Shown piece by piece: positions 22,707 to 30,341 of a stretch of 64,000 bases of DNA. The notes under the pieces were generated by a model. The model saw only the letters and a program-made list of their open reading frames with translations, was not told where the DNA came from and did not search any database. This DNA is from Thermus aquaticus. GTDB lineage: Bacteria > Deinococcota > Deinococci > Deinococcales > Thermaceae. A program made the position numbers and the translations under genes. The number at the start of each line of letters is the position of its first letter. Position 1 is the stretch's first letter. The stretch spans positions 291,388 through 355,387 of the forward strand of contig NZ_LHCI01000106.1 in assembly GCF_001280255.1 (NCBI RefSeq). Reading direction: 5' to 3'.

Positions 22707-23365
22707 TCAAGCGGGGGAGGCTCTTCGGCCTGAACCTCCGGGCCGAAGGCGGGGTGGTGGGGCTTCTCGGCCCCAACGGGGCGGGCAAGAGCACCCTTCT
22801 GGCCGTCCTGGCGGGGAGGCTCAAGCCCGATGGGGGAAGGGCTTCCCTCCTGGGCCACGACCCCAGGGACCCCAAGGCCCTGGCCCTCCGGGCCTACCTG
22901 CCCCAGGCCCCCAGGCTCTTCCCCCACCTGAAGGCCCTCGAGGTCCTGAAGGGGGCCCAGGAGGTGAAGGGCCTGACCCGGGAGGCCCTGGACGAGGCCG
23001 TCTTCCGCATGGGCATAGAGGCCCTCCTGCCCAGGCGGGTGGGGGAGCTCTCCGGGGGGCAGGCCAAGCGCCTGGCCATCGCCGCAAGCCTCATGGGAAA
23101 CCCCACCGTCTGGCTTCTGGACGAGCCCACCGCCGCCCTGGACCCCAGGGGGCGGGAGCGGTTTTGGAACTGGGTCAGGGACAAGGGGGAAGGGGTGGTC
23201 CTCCTGGCCCTCCACGACCTCGAGGAGGCCGCCCTGGCCCAGCGGCTTGTTCTCCTCAAGGGGGGAAGGCTTCTGGAGGAAGGCCCCCCGGAAGAGGTCT
23301 TGGGCCCAAGGGGAGAGCGCCTCCCCTGGCTAATGGAGGTGGTCTATGGCGAAGACGCGGCGTGA
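22685..23365 (+). CDS. nosF: NosF-like ABC transporter ATPase
   Basis: The 226-residue ATPase has Walker A GPNGAGKST, Q-loop YLPQAPRL, signature LSGGQAKRLAIA, Walker B LLDEPTAALD and switch His ALHDLEE. With NosD upstream and a NosY-like permease downstream it completes a NosDFY-type set. That set is thought to power sulfur or copper-site assembly across the membrane. Both ends overlap neighbours (nosD by 22 bp, nosL by 20 bp), so the genes are tightly coupled. Function is inferred from the neighbourhood, because ABC ATPases of this branch look alike. Confidence 0.85.
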   Translation: MVAVEALVKRGRLFGLNLRAEGGVVGLLGPNGAGKSTLLAVLAGRLKPDGGRASLLGHDPRDPKALALRAYLPQAPRLFPHLKALEVLKGAQEVKGLTREALDEAVFRMGIEALLPRRVGELSGGQAKRLAIAASLMGNPTVWLLDEPTAALDPRGRERFWNWVRDKGEGVVLLALHDLEEAALAQRLVLLKGGRLLEEGPPEEVLGPRGERLPWLMEVVYGEDAA

Positions 23366-24050
23366 GGTTTTGGCGGCTTTAGGCGGTTTGGCGCTGGCGG
23401 CCCCGGCCCTGGCCCATATGGGGCACAGCCAGATGGGCATGTCCCCCGGGATGGGCAGGGACCTCATCCCCCCGAAGCCCATTCCCTGGGAGGAGGCCAC
23501 CTGCGCCTTCTGCGGCATGCCCATCAAGACCCCGGAGGGAGAGTGGCGGGGGCGCACCTTCGCCAAGGGCTTCTTTGAGCAGACCTACAGCCAGATCTCC
23601 TTCAAGGCACCCCGGCCCGCCCCCCACAACCCCAAGGAGACCGTGGAGGCCCTCCACTTTGAGAGCCTCGCCTGCATGGTGAACTACGCCTGGGTCCACG
23701 GCCTGAAAGACGGGGAAGGGGCCACCTTCTACGTGACCGATCGGGGAAGCTACGATCCCCAGAACCCTCAGGGAAGCGTGCGCCTCATCCCCGCCCGGAG
23801 GGCCACCTACTACTTTGGGGAGCGGATGATGGTGGTGATGAACGCCAAGCTCGTGGCCTTTGATAGCCCCGCCAAGGCCCGGGCCTTCGCCGAGGCCCAC
23901 AAGGCCCAGCACGGCCGGCAGAACTTCTTCACCTTCCAGACCCTCCTAGACCTGGCCCCCCTGCCCGAGATGAACCTGGTAGCCCTCCTGGCCCGGCATG
24001 CGGGGCTTCTGGGCGGGGAGAAAGACCACGGGCACGGCCACAGCCATTAG
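23346..24050 (+). CDS. nosL: NosL-family copper chaperone with His-rich tail
   Basis: The 234-residue exported protein has a twin-Arg-like signal (TRREVLAALGGLALAAPALA), a Met/His-rich segment (HMGHSQMGMSPGMG) and the NosL copper motif CAFCGMPI (C53, C56, M58). A NosL core follows (FESLACMVNYAWVHG, ERMMVVMNAKLVAF), and the tail ends DHGHGHSH. NosL binds Cu(I) and passes it to the NosD/F/Y machinery. The Met- and His-rich additions at both ends could store or capture extra copper. No lipobox Cys is present, unlike many NosL proteins. Confidence 0.85.
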   Translation: MAKTRREVLAALGGLALAAPALAHMGHSQMGMSPGMGRDLIPPKPIPWEEATCAFCGMPIKTPEGEWRGRTFAKGFFEQTYSQISFKAPRPAPHNPKETVEALHFESLACMVNYAWVHGLKDGEGATFYVTDRGSYDPQNPQGSVRLIPARRATYYFGERMMVVMNAKLVAFDSPAKARAFAEAHKAQHGRQNFFTFQTLLDLAPLPEMNLVALLARHAGLLGGEKDHGHGHSH

Positions 24051-24069
24051 GCGCTAAGGAGGTAAGGCC

Positions 24070-24504
24070 ATGATGGGAATCAGGAGGCTCTTAACCGCTC
24101 TTCTCGTGGCTTTGGCGGCCTTGGCTCTAGCCCACGAGAGCCGTCAGGTGGGACCATATAGGATCGTGATCGGCTTCCTCTACAACCCGGCCTTCGCCGG
24201 CTTTCCCAACTCCCTGGACCTTAGGGTCACGGAAGGGGACAAACCCGTGGAGGGGCTGGAAAAGACCCTCATTGTGGAGATCATCGCCCCCAACGGGGAG
24301 GCCTTCCAGGTGGACCTGCGACGGGCCCACGGCCAGCCCGGGTACTACCGGGGCTGGTTCATCCCCGGGGTGAGCGGGAACTACGTCTGGAGGGTGCGCG
24401 GAAGGATCGGCGATCTAGAGGTCAACGAAACCTTCTCCAAGTTCTTCCACTCCAAGGAAGCCGTCCTTGACCCCAGGGAGTACACCGTTCCCAAGGGGCG
24501 CTAA
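24070..24504 (+). CDS. Exported beta-sandwich protein of the Nos cluster (YtkA/FixH-like)
   Basis: The 144-residue protein has a signal peptide (LLTALLVALAALALAHES) and an all-beta mature part: GPYRIVIGFLYNPAFAG, NSLDLRVTEGDKPVEGL, GYYRGWFIPGVSGNYVWRV. The features (a mature N-terminal His and an ending in charged loops) recall CopC/YtkA/FixH-like periplasmic domains involved in copper handling, but the match is loose. It lies between two nosL genes with AGGAGGTAAGG before ATG 24070 and is followed by a terminator. A role in copper delivery is inferred from position. Confidence 0.65.
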   Translation: MMGIRRLLTALLVALAALALAHESRQVGPYRIVIGFLYNPAFAGFPNSLDLRVTEGDKPVEGLEKTLIVEIIAPNGEAFQVDLRRAHGQPGYYRGWFIPGVSGNYVWRVRGRIGDLEVNETFSKFFHSKEAVLDPREYTVPKGR

Positions 24505-24514
24505 CCCGATCTTG

Positions 24515-24547
24515 GGCCACCCCGGGACCTTCCGGGGTGGCCTTCTT
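24515..24547 (+). terminator. Terminator within the Nos cluster
   Basis: GGCCACCCCGG (24515-24525) pairs with CCGGGGTGGCC (24532-24542), followed by TTCTT. It separates nosDFL from the second nosL-nosY pair. Confidence 0.75.
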
Positions 24548-24567
24548 GGTAGAGTGGAGGTGAACCC

Positions 24568-25074
24568 ATGGAACGCCGCCGCTTTTTGGCCCTCTTGGCC
24601 CTCCCCCTCCTCCCCAAGGCCCTGGCCGCCCCCAGGGCCCTCCGGGTGGGGGTGGAGGCCTGCCCCTACTGCTTCATGACCATCCTGGATGCCCGCCACG
24701 CCGCCCAGGCGGTGAACCCCCAGGGCAAGGCCTTCTTCTACGATGACCTCGCCTGCCTCCTGGACCAGCTTTCGGGCTGGGGCGGGCCCCAACTCAAGGC
24801 CCAGGAGGTCTACCTGGCGGACTTCCTGGAAAGCACCCGCACCCAGCCCCTCTGGGTGGAGGCGGAAAGGGCCGTCCTCTACCACAACCCCAAGGTCCGC
24901 ACCCCCATGGGCTCGGGGCTTCTGGCCTTCAAGAGCCGGGAGAACCTGGAGCGGCACCTCAAGGAGCGGCCGGAGCGGCGGGGAGGCCGGGTCCTCACCT
25001 GGAAGGAGGCCTTGAAGGAGGGGGAAAAGCGCCCCTGGGTCCCCACGGACTTCCTCCCACCCCCTAGGCCGTGA
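24568..25074 (+). CDS. Second NosL-like protein
   Basis: The 168-residue exported protein has signal peptide ERRRFLALLALPLLPKALA and a NosL-type core with CPYCFMTI (C32, C35, M37). The usual Gly after the second Cys of CxxCGM is replaced by Phe. Further family features are GKAFFYDDLACLLDQL, YLADFLES and HNPKVRTPMGSGLLAF. It probably binds copper. It is coupled to the NosY-like permease (GTGA overlap), suggesting these two form a unit separate from nosDFL. Confidence 0.8.
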   Translation: MERRRFLALLALPLLPKALAAPRALRVGVEACPYCFMTILDARHAAQAVNPQGKAFFYDDLACLLDQLSGWGGPQLKAQEVYLADFLESTRTQPLWVEAERAVLYHNPKVRTPMGSGLLAFKSRENLERHLKERPERRGGRVLTWKEALKEGEKRPWVPTDFLPPPRP

Positions 25075-25820
25075 CCGCCCTCTTCCTCAAGGAGGTGGCC
25101 CGCAACCCCTGGACCGCGGGCCTTTTCCTCCTGCCCCCCCTTCTGGCCCTGGGCTTCCAGGGCCGGGGGGAGGGGGTGGGCCTGGTGGGCCTCTACTCCG
25201 GGCTTTCCCTCCTCCTCCCCCCTCTGGTCCTGGCCCTGGCGGTGCCCCTTCTCGCCTCCCGGGAGGAGTGGGCCTTTCTCCTGGGCTTCCCTGTGCGCCC
25301 CTTTTTGGCCTTCCTGCAGGGGGTTCTTGGGGTCCTCCTGGGCCTGGCGCCGCCCCTTCTTCTGGGCCTCCTTCTGGGAGCGGGCCTCCTGGGCTTCTCC
25401 TGGGAAGCGGGGCTCTGGCTTCTCCTTTCGGGCATGGGGCTTCTCCTCTTCTGGCTGGGGCTTGCCGCCCTCCTCTCGGCCCTCCTTCTGGAGGAGAGGC
25501 GGGCCCTGGCCCTAGGCTTTGGCCTTTTTTGCCTTCTGAACGTCCTTTATGGCCCTTTGGCGGTGGCCTTGGCCGTGAGGCTTAGGGACTACCCCCTCGA
25601 GGGCCTCCTCACCCTGGCCCTCCTCCTCAACCCCCAGGAGATCCACCGGGTGGGCCTCCTCCTGGGCCTGAAGGCCCCCGTCCTCACCGGCCCCGTGGGC
25701 TATTTGGTGGCCGAAAGGCTGGGGACGGTGGGGCCCCTTCTCGGCCTCGGCTACCTGGTCCTCTTTGGCCTTCTCCTCACCCTTCTCGCCGCCACCCTTT
25801 TCGCCCGGCGGGACCGGTAG
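25071..25820 (+). CDS. nosY: NosY-like ABC permease
   Basis: Starts at GTG 25071, overlapping the stop of the upstream nosL. The 249-residue protein has about six membrane helices (for example LYSGLSLLLPPLVLALAVPL and VLGVLLGLAPPLLLGLLLGA) and the ABC-2 permease element ASREEWAFLLGFPVRPF after the second helix, as in NosY/CcmB-like transporters. It would pair with NosF. Separation from nosF by the terminator at 24515 is unusual, because nosF and nosY are normally adjacent. Confidence 0.8.
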   Translation: MTALFLKEVARNPWTAGLFLLPPLLALGFQGRGEGVGLVGLYSGLSLLLPPLVLALAVPLLASREEWAFLLGFPVRPFLAFLQGVLGVLLGLAPPLLLGLLLGAGLLGFSWEAGLWLLLSGMGLLLFWLGLAALLSALLLEERRALALGFGLFCLLNVLYGPLAVALAVRLRDYPLEGLLTLALLLNPQEIHRVGLLLGLKAPVLTGPVGYLVAERLGTVGPLLGLGYLVLFGLLLTLLAATLFARRDR

Positions 25821-25829
25821 CATAGAAGG

Positions 25830-26276
25830 GTGCTCCGCCTGGCCGCTTTCCTCCTCATCCTCCCCTTCTTCCTCCAGATTCTGGGCTTTGGGGAGACCCC
25901 TCTGGGCGGGGGGCTTTGCGGGGAGGTCTTCCGCCTGAAGGACCCCGCCCTGGCCCTGCAGAGCCCGGGCTTATGGTACGGCCTCCTCTTCATGGTCCTC
26001 CTGGCGTTGGAGCTGGGCTTTGGCCTGGCCCTCCTTCTCCTCCCCCTCCTGGAGGTGCCCCTGGGCCCCGGGTGGCTCAAGGCCGGGCGGTACCTGGTGG
26101 GGGCTTTGGTCCTCCTCTTCCTCCTCACCCGCACCACGGGCCTCCCCGTCCCGGGGGAAGGGGGGCTGGTCCTGGAAAGGGCCCCCCTGGACCCCCTGTC
26201 CCTGCTCCTGGTGGGCCTGTCCCTGGCGGGGGGGCTCCTCTTAAGGGAGAATGGGGGGCATGGAGCGGCTTCTTGA
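25830..26276 (+). CDS. Small polytopic membrane protein, function unknown
   Basis: GTG 25830 follows AGAAGGG. The 148-residue protein has about four hydrophobic segments (LRLAAFLLILPFFLQILGFG, LWYGLLFMVLLALELGFGLA, YLVGALVLLFLLTRTTG, LSLLLVGLSLAGGLLL). It is 9 bp downstream of nosY and overlaps the start of mazG, so it is probably in the same transcript as the Nos genes. I do not recognise the family. Confidence 0.6.
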   Translation: MLRLAAFLLILPFFLQILGFGETPLGGGLCGEVFRLKDPALALQSPGLWYGLLFMVLLALELGFGLALLLLPLLEVPLGPGWLKAGRYLVGALVLLFLLTRTTGLPVPGEGGLVLERAPLDPLSLLLVGLSLAGGLLLRENGGHGAAS

Positions 26277-26844
26277 GGTCATGCGCCGCCTGCGGGGGCC
26301 CGGGGGGTGCCCCTGGGACCGGGCTCAGACCCACGAGAGCCTGGTCCCCTACCTGCTGGAGGAGGCGGGCGAGGCGGCGGACGCCATCCTGGAGGGGGAC
26401 CCCAGGGCCATGGCCGAGGAGCTGGGGGACGTCCTCCTCCAGGTGGCCTTCCACAGCGTCATCGCCGAGGAAAGGGGCACCTTCACCTACGCCGACGTGG
26501 AGGGCCGCATCGTGGAAAAGCTCATCCGCCGCCACCCCCACGTCTTCGGGGAAGCCACGGCCAAGACCCCGGAGGAGGTCAAGGCCCGCTGGGAGGAGCT
26601 GAAGGCCATGGAGGGCAAGGAGGAAGACCCCTGCGGCCCCAGGTCCTTACCCGCCCTCCTCAAGGCCTACGAGCTGCAGAAGAAGGGCCTAGACCGGGGA
26701 AGCGAGGAGGGGCTTAGGCGGGCTTTGGCGGCAGGGGACCTGGAGGAGGCCTTGTGGAACCTGGTGGGGCTTTTCGTGGAAAGGGGCCTGGACCCCGAGA
26801 GCGCCTTAAGGCGGCGCTCCCTCAAGGCCTGCCGCAAGGCCTAG
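26260..26844 (+). CDS. mazG: Nucleoside triphosphate pyrophosphohydrolase MazG
   Basis: The 194-residue all-alpha NTP pyrophosphohydrolase starts MERLLEVMRRLRGPGGCPWDRAQTH, the classic MazG N-terminus. Metal-binding EExxE/ExxD elements are LLEEAGEAADAI and AEELGDVLLQVAFH. The length is shorter than the E. coli two-domain form, consistent with one complete catalytic domain plus a partial second (SLPALLKAYELQKK). It converts NTPs to NMPs, cleaning aberrant nucleotides. Start 26260 is preferred over 26251 because AAGGGAG lies at normal spacing. Confidence 0.9.
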   Translation: MERLLEVMRRLRGPGGCPWDRAQTHESLVPYLLEEAGEAADAILEGDPRAMAEELGDVLLQVAFHSVIAEERGTFTYADVEGRIVEKLIRRHPHVFGEATAKTPEEVKARWEELKAMEGKEEDPCGPRSLPALLKAYELQKKGLDRGSEEGLRRALAAGDLEEALWNLVGLFVERGLDPESALRRRSLKACRKA

Positions 26845-27344
26845 AGCCGCCAAGGGGCTTTCGGCTTGCGGCGGTGGCCGTGCCCCTTTTGGGGGAGCGG
26901 CTCCTTTTCACCCGCAGGAGCCCCCACCTGCCCACCCACGCCGGGCAAGTGAGCTTCCCCGGAGGGGTGGTGGAGCCGGGGGAAGGGGTGGTGGAGGCGG
27001 CCTTGCGGGAGGCTATGGAGGAGGTGGGGCTTGGGGGCCTCGAGCCCCTGGGCTTCCTCTCCCCCACCCTCTCCCCCCAGGGCTTTCTGGTCCAGCCCGT
27101 GGTGGTCTTCCGCCCGGACCTTCCCCCCTTGAGGCCCAACCCCCTGGAGGTGGCGGAGGTCCTCCTGCCCCCCCTGGCCGAGCTCCTGGCCCTCACCCCC
27201 TGGAGCGAGGTGCGCCAGGGCAGGCGGGTGTGGCACTTCCCCTGGCGGGGGGTGGACATCTGGGGGGTGACGGGGAATATCCTGAAGGAGTTCCTGGAGG
27301 TGTGGCGTGCGGCGCATCGGGATTCTGCCAGCGGACCTCTTTGA
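26754..27344 (+). CDS. CoA pyrophosphatase-type Nudix hydrolase
   Basis: The protein (up to 196 residues) has the NuCoA motif LLFTRRSPHLPTHAGQVSFPGG-like region (before and including the box) and a Nudix box GGVVEPGEGVVEAALREAMEEVG with the metal-binding glutamates. Enzymes of this type split CoA to 4'-phosphopantetheine and 3',5'-ADP. The only standard start in frame is GTG 26754, which overlaps mazG by 91 bp; a nonstandard start nearer 26820 is possible. The 3' end overlaps a PfpI-like fragment. Confidence 0.8.
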   Translation: MEPGGAFRGKGPGPRERLKAALPQGLPQGLEPPRGFRLAAVAVPLLGERLLFTRRSPHLPTHAGQVSFPGGVVEPGEGVVEAALREAMEEVGLGGLEPLGFLSPTLSPQGFLVQPVVVFRPDLPPLRPNPLEVAEVLLPPLAELLALTPWSEVRQGRRVWHFPWRGVDIWGVTGNILKEFLEVWRAAHRDSASGPL

Positions 27345-27474
27345 CGAGGACGACCTGGTCAACGCCGGGGGGCTCTACCAGGAGGCGGGGGTGGTGGTGG
27401 ACGGCCACCTGGTCACCGCCCAGGGGCCCAAGGACCTCCCCGCCTTCCTGGCGGCCTTCCTCAGGCTTCTTTGA
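27307..27474 (+). pseudogene. C-terminal fragment of a DJ-1/PfpI family gene
   Basis: The frame GTG 27307 to TGA 27474 encodes 55 residues, including DDLVNAGGLYQEAGVVVDGH, LVTAQGPKDLPAFL and AAFLRLL. This is the C-terminal third of PfpI/DJ-1 proteins (normally about 170-190 residues), which carry DLxNAGAxWxDxxVVVDGNLxTSRxPxDLPAF. The glutamine-amidotransferase-like core and catalytic Cys are missing. The fragment lies inside and after the end of the Nudix gene, as if a deletion had joined the two. It is probably non-functional. Confidence 0.65.
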
Positions 27475-28210
27475 AGAGGGTCCCGGCCTCGCCTAAAAGG
27501 ACCGCCCGCAAGACCCCCTCCCGCCCCCTGGCGATGGCCGACCAGGGGGCCCCCTGGCGGAGGGCGAAGAGGGCCGCCTCCACCTTGGGGATCATCCCCC
27601 CCTGGACCACCCCTTCCTCCTTAAGGCGGGAAGCCTCCTCCGGGGTGAGGCGGGGAAAGCGGGTGGAGGGGTCCTTGGGGTCCTTATAGACCCCTTCCAC
27701 ATCGGTCAGGAAGACCGCGGGCCAGCCCAGAGCCCCGGCCACCGCCCCGGCGGCGGTGTCGGCGTTGACGTTTAAAGCCCCCGCCTCGTCCAGGGCGATG
27801 GGGCTCACCACCGGGGTGTAGCCCCCTTCCAGGAGGAAGCGGAGGAGGGCCTTTTCCACCCCCACCACCTCCCCCACCCGGCCCAGGTGGGGCAGGGCCC
27901 TCCCTCGGAGGAGGAGGGCGTCCTGGCCCGAGAGGGCGACGGCCTTCCGCCCCCTTCGGGAAAGCCCCCCGGCCAGGCGCTTGCCGATGGCGGTGAGGAC
28001 CATTTCCACCACCTCCATGGCCTCGGGGGGCGTGACCCTCAGGCCCCCCTCAAAGCGGCTTTCCAGGCCCAATCGGGAAAGCCACGCCCCGATCTCCGGT
28101 CCCCCGCCGTGGACCAGGACCAAGGGCCCCGGGTAGCGGCCCAGTTCCTCCAAAAGGGCCTCCGGGGCCCGCAGGCTCCCCCCCATCTTGACCACCAGGG
28201 GCTCACTCAA
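27461..28210 (-). CDS. argB: Acetylglutamate kinase family protein (ArgB-like)
   Basis: The 249-residue amino-acid kinase has the N-terminal VVKMGGSL lysine loop, the glycine-rich VLVHGGGPEIGAWL acylglutamate-binding motif, DALLLRGRALPH, NVNADTAAGAVAGALG, VFLTDVEGVYKD and the GGMIPKVEAALFAL ATP-site motif. It phosphorylates N-acetylglutamate in arginine synthesis. It is not LysZ, whose arrangement (VHGGSAETN) differs. The gene follows a 162-residue unknown protein with an 8-bp overlap. Confidence 0.85.
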   Translation of the reverse strand: MSEPLVVKMGGSLRAPEALLEELGRYPGPLVLVHGGGPEIGAWLSRLGLESRFEGGLRVTPPEAMEVVEMVLTAIGKRLAGGLSRRGRKAVALSGQDALLLRGRALPHLGRVGEVVGVEKALLRFLLEGGYTPVVSPIALDEAGALNVNADTAAGAVAGALGWPAVFLTDVEGVYKDPKDPSTRFPRLTPEEASRLKEEGVVQGGMIPKVEAALFALRQGAPWSAIARGREGVLRAVLLGEAGTLFKEA

Positions 28211-28691
28211 GGTAGACCACCTCCTCGGGCAGGCCCTCCTCCTCCTCGGCCTCCAGGAGGTCCAAAAAGCCCAAAGCGGCGTGGTCCGGGTGGAGGCCGA
28301 AGTGGGAGGCCAGGGCCATGGTGGCGCTCACCGGGGGCATGGCCCGAGCCTGGGCGAGGAGGGAAAGGAGGTCTTCGGGGCCAAAGAGGTCCTCCCCCAG
28401 CTCGGGGCCCTTCTTGAGGAGGGCCCGCACCTTCCCCCCTTGGGCCAGGAGGAAGAGGAGGTTCTCCTCCTCCCCCACAAAGAAGGCCAGGGCCTGGCCC
28501 AGGTGGGAAAGCTCTTCCAGGAAGGCCCGCGCCGCTTCCGGGTCCTCCTGGGCCTCGAGGGCCTCGTGGTAGAGGCTGGTCCAAGGAGGGTCGGGCACCA
28601 GGTAGACCCCGGCCCCTCCCGTGCGCCCCTCGGCGAAGGCGGCCACCCTTTCCAGGGGGGCCTTGACGTGAAAGGAGAGGAAGCTCCGCAC
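28203..28691 (-). CDS. Conserved-looking soluble protein, function unknown
   Basis: The 162-residue acidic protein has no signal peptide or membrane helix. Notable stretches are VYLVPDPPWTSLYHEAL, a helical ARAFLEELSHLGQALAFFVG and an acidic tail LEAEEEEGLPEEVVYLE. I prefer GTG 28691, because a TAGTAT -10 box (28698-28703) ends 6 nt before it; TTG 28694 is the alternative. It is coupled to argB and divergent from dnaX, with only 20 bp between starts. No family recognised. Confidence 0.6.
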   Translation of the reverse strand: MRSFLSFHVKAPLERVAAFAEGRTGGAGVYLVPDPPWTSLYHEALEAQEDPEAARAFLEELSHLGQALAFFVGEEENLLFLLAQGGKVRALLKKGPELGEDLFGPEDLLSLLAQARAMPPVSATMALASHFGLHPDHAALGFLDLLEAEEEEGLPEEVVYLE

Positions 28692-28711
28692 CAAGCCCTA
28701 TACTAGCCCCT

Positions 28712-30334
28712 GTGGGCGCCCTCTACCGGACTTTTCGCCCCCTCACCTTCCAGGAGGTGGTGGGCCAGGAGCACGTGAAGGAGCCCCTCCTGCGGGCCAT
28801 ACGGGAAGGGCGCTTGGCCCAGGCCTACCTCTTCTCCGGCCCCCGGGGGGTGGGCAAGACCACCACCGCCCGCCTCCTGGCCATGGCCGTGGGGTGCCAG
28901 GGGCCCGAGCGCCCTTGCGGGGTCTGCCCCCACTGCCAGGCGGTGCAGAAGGGCGCCCACCCCGACGTGGTGGAGATTGACGCCGCCAGCAACAACTCCG
29001 TGGAGGACGTGCGGGAGCTGAGGGAGAGGATCCTTTTGGCCCCCCTTACCGCCCCCAAAAAGGTCTTCATCCTGGACGAGGCCCACATGCTCTCCAAAAG
29101 CGCCTTCAACGCCCTCCTGAAGACCCTGGAGGAACCCCCGCCCCACGTCCTCTTCGTCTTCGCCACCACCGAGCCCGAGAGGATGCCCCCCACCATCCTC
29201 TCCCGGGTCCAGCACTACCGCTTCCGCCGCCTTAGGGAGGAGGAGATCGCCCTGAAGCTTCGGCGCATCCTGGAGGAAATGGGTAGGGAGGCCGAGGAGG
29301 AGGCCCTCCTCCTCATCGCCAGGCTTTCGGACGGGGCCATGCGGGACGCCGAAAGCCTCCTGGAGCGCCTTTTGCTCCTCGAGGGCCCCCTCACCCGAAC
29401 CCAGGTGGAGGCGGCTTTGGGCCTCCCCCCAAAGGAGGCCCTCGCCCGCCTGGCCGAGGCCCTCCTCCTGGGAAAGGTCCCCGAGGCCTTAAAGGAGGCC
29501 AGGCGGCTTTACGGCCTGGGCTTCGCCCCGAGGAGCCTGGTGGGGGGGCTCATGGAGGTCCTCAGGGAGGGGCTTTACGCCGCCTACGGCCTCGGTGGGG
29601 CCAGGCTTCCCGCCGGGCCCGAGGAGCTTCTCCAGGCCCTCACCCGCCTGGACGAGGCCCTGGAGCGCTTGAGCCGGCGCTCGGACCTTCTGGCCCTGGA
29701 GGCCGCCCTCCTCAACCTCCTCAACCTGGCCCCCACCGGGCCCACCCCACCCCCCGAGCCCGCCTCGGCCTCAGGCCCGGTCCCCGAGTTTGACCCCCAC
29801 GCCCCCGCCAGGCCCAAGGCGCCCCCCGAGGCGGGGGAAGCCCAGGACCTGGCCGAGGGGTGGCGGGCCTTCCTGGAGGCTTTGAAGCCCACCCTAAGGG
29901 CCTTCGTGCGGGAGGCCAGGCCCCACCTGGAGGGGAAGACCCTCGTCCTCCGCTTCCCCGAGAGCAAGGCCTTCCACCACAAGAAGGCCGAGGAGCAGAA
30001 GGCCCACCTCCTCCCCCTGGCCCGGGCCCAGTTCGGGGTGGAGGAGCTGGCCTTCGTCCTGGAAAAAAAAAGCCTGAGTGGGGCTAGCCCCCCACCCCCC
30101 ACCAAGCCGGTCCCCCCAAGAGAAGCCCCTCCCCCGGTGGCCGCTCCCCCGCCCGAACCGGAGCCTCCCCTGGAGGACCCTCCATGGGAAGCGGAGGAGG
30201 GAGAGGATCCTAGCGAAGAGCTTCGCCGCCTGGCCCGTCTGCTGGGAGGGCGGCTTCTTTGGGTGCGGAAGCCCAAGGCCCCGGAGGCCGAGGAACCCGT
30301 GAGCGAGGACGGCATAGGGGGTAATGGTATATAA
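28712..30334 (+). CDS. dnaX: DNA polymerase III subunits tau and gamma
   Basis: GTG start. The 540-residue tau protein is a AAA+ clamp loader: Walker A GPRGVGKTTTAR, zinc module C-X8-C-X2-C-X2-C (GCQGPERPCGVCPHC), Walker B LDEAHML, sensor 1 FATTEPERMPPTILSR and sensor 2 region LSDGAMRDAESLL. A proline-rich linker and C-terminal domain follow (RRLARLLGGRLLWVR). At 30063-30071 there is a run of nine A residues. Loss of one A in the transcript puts GCC TGA in frame, ending the short gamma form after about 454 residues. This matches the known Thermus transcriptional slippage. The final codons overlap the csoR-like promoter. Confidence 0.96.
   Translation: MGALYRTFRPLTFQEVVGQEHVKEPLLRAIREGRLAQAYLFSGPRGVGKTTTARLLAMAVGCQGPERPCGVCPHCQAVQKGAHPDVVEIDAASNNSVEDVRELRERILLAPLTAPKKVFILDEAHMLSKSAFNALLKTLEEPPPHVLFVFATTEPERMPPTILSRVQHYRFRRLREEEIALKLRRILEEMGREAEEEALLLIARLSDGAMRDAESLLERLLLLEGPLTRTQVEAALGLPPKEALARLAEALLLGKVPEALKEARRLYGLGFAPRSLVGGLMEVLREGLYAAYGLGGARLPAGPEELLQALTRLDEALERLSRRSDLLALEAALLNLLNLAPTGPTPPPEPASASGPVPEFDPHAPARPKAPPEAGEAQDLAEGWRAFLEALKPTLRAFVREARPHLEGKTLVLRFPESKAFHHKKAEEQKAHLLPLARAQFGVEELAFVLEKKSLSGASPPPPTKPVPPREAPPPVAAPPPEPEPPLEDPPWEAEEGEDPSEELRRLARLLGGRLLWVRKPKAPEAEEPVSEDGIGGNGI
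30063..30077 (+). promoter_or_regulatory. dnaX transcriptional slippage site
   Basis: Nine A residues followed by GCCTGA. In frame zero it reads GAA AAA AAA AGC CTG; with one A fewer (or two more) it reads GAA AAA AAA GCC TGA, which yields the gamma subunit. Confidence 0.85.
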
Positions 30335-30335
30335 T
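30330..30335 (+). promoter_or_regulatory. -10 box of leaderless csoR-like gene
   Basis: A perfect TATAAT inside the last codons of dnaX ends 6 nt before ATG 30342. No convincing -35 is seen. Confidence 0.6.
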
Positions 30336-30341
30336 GCCCCC

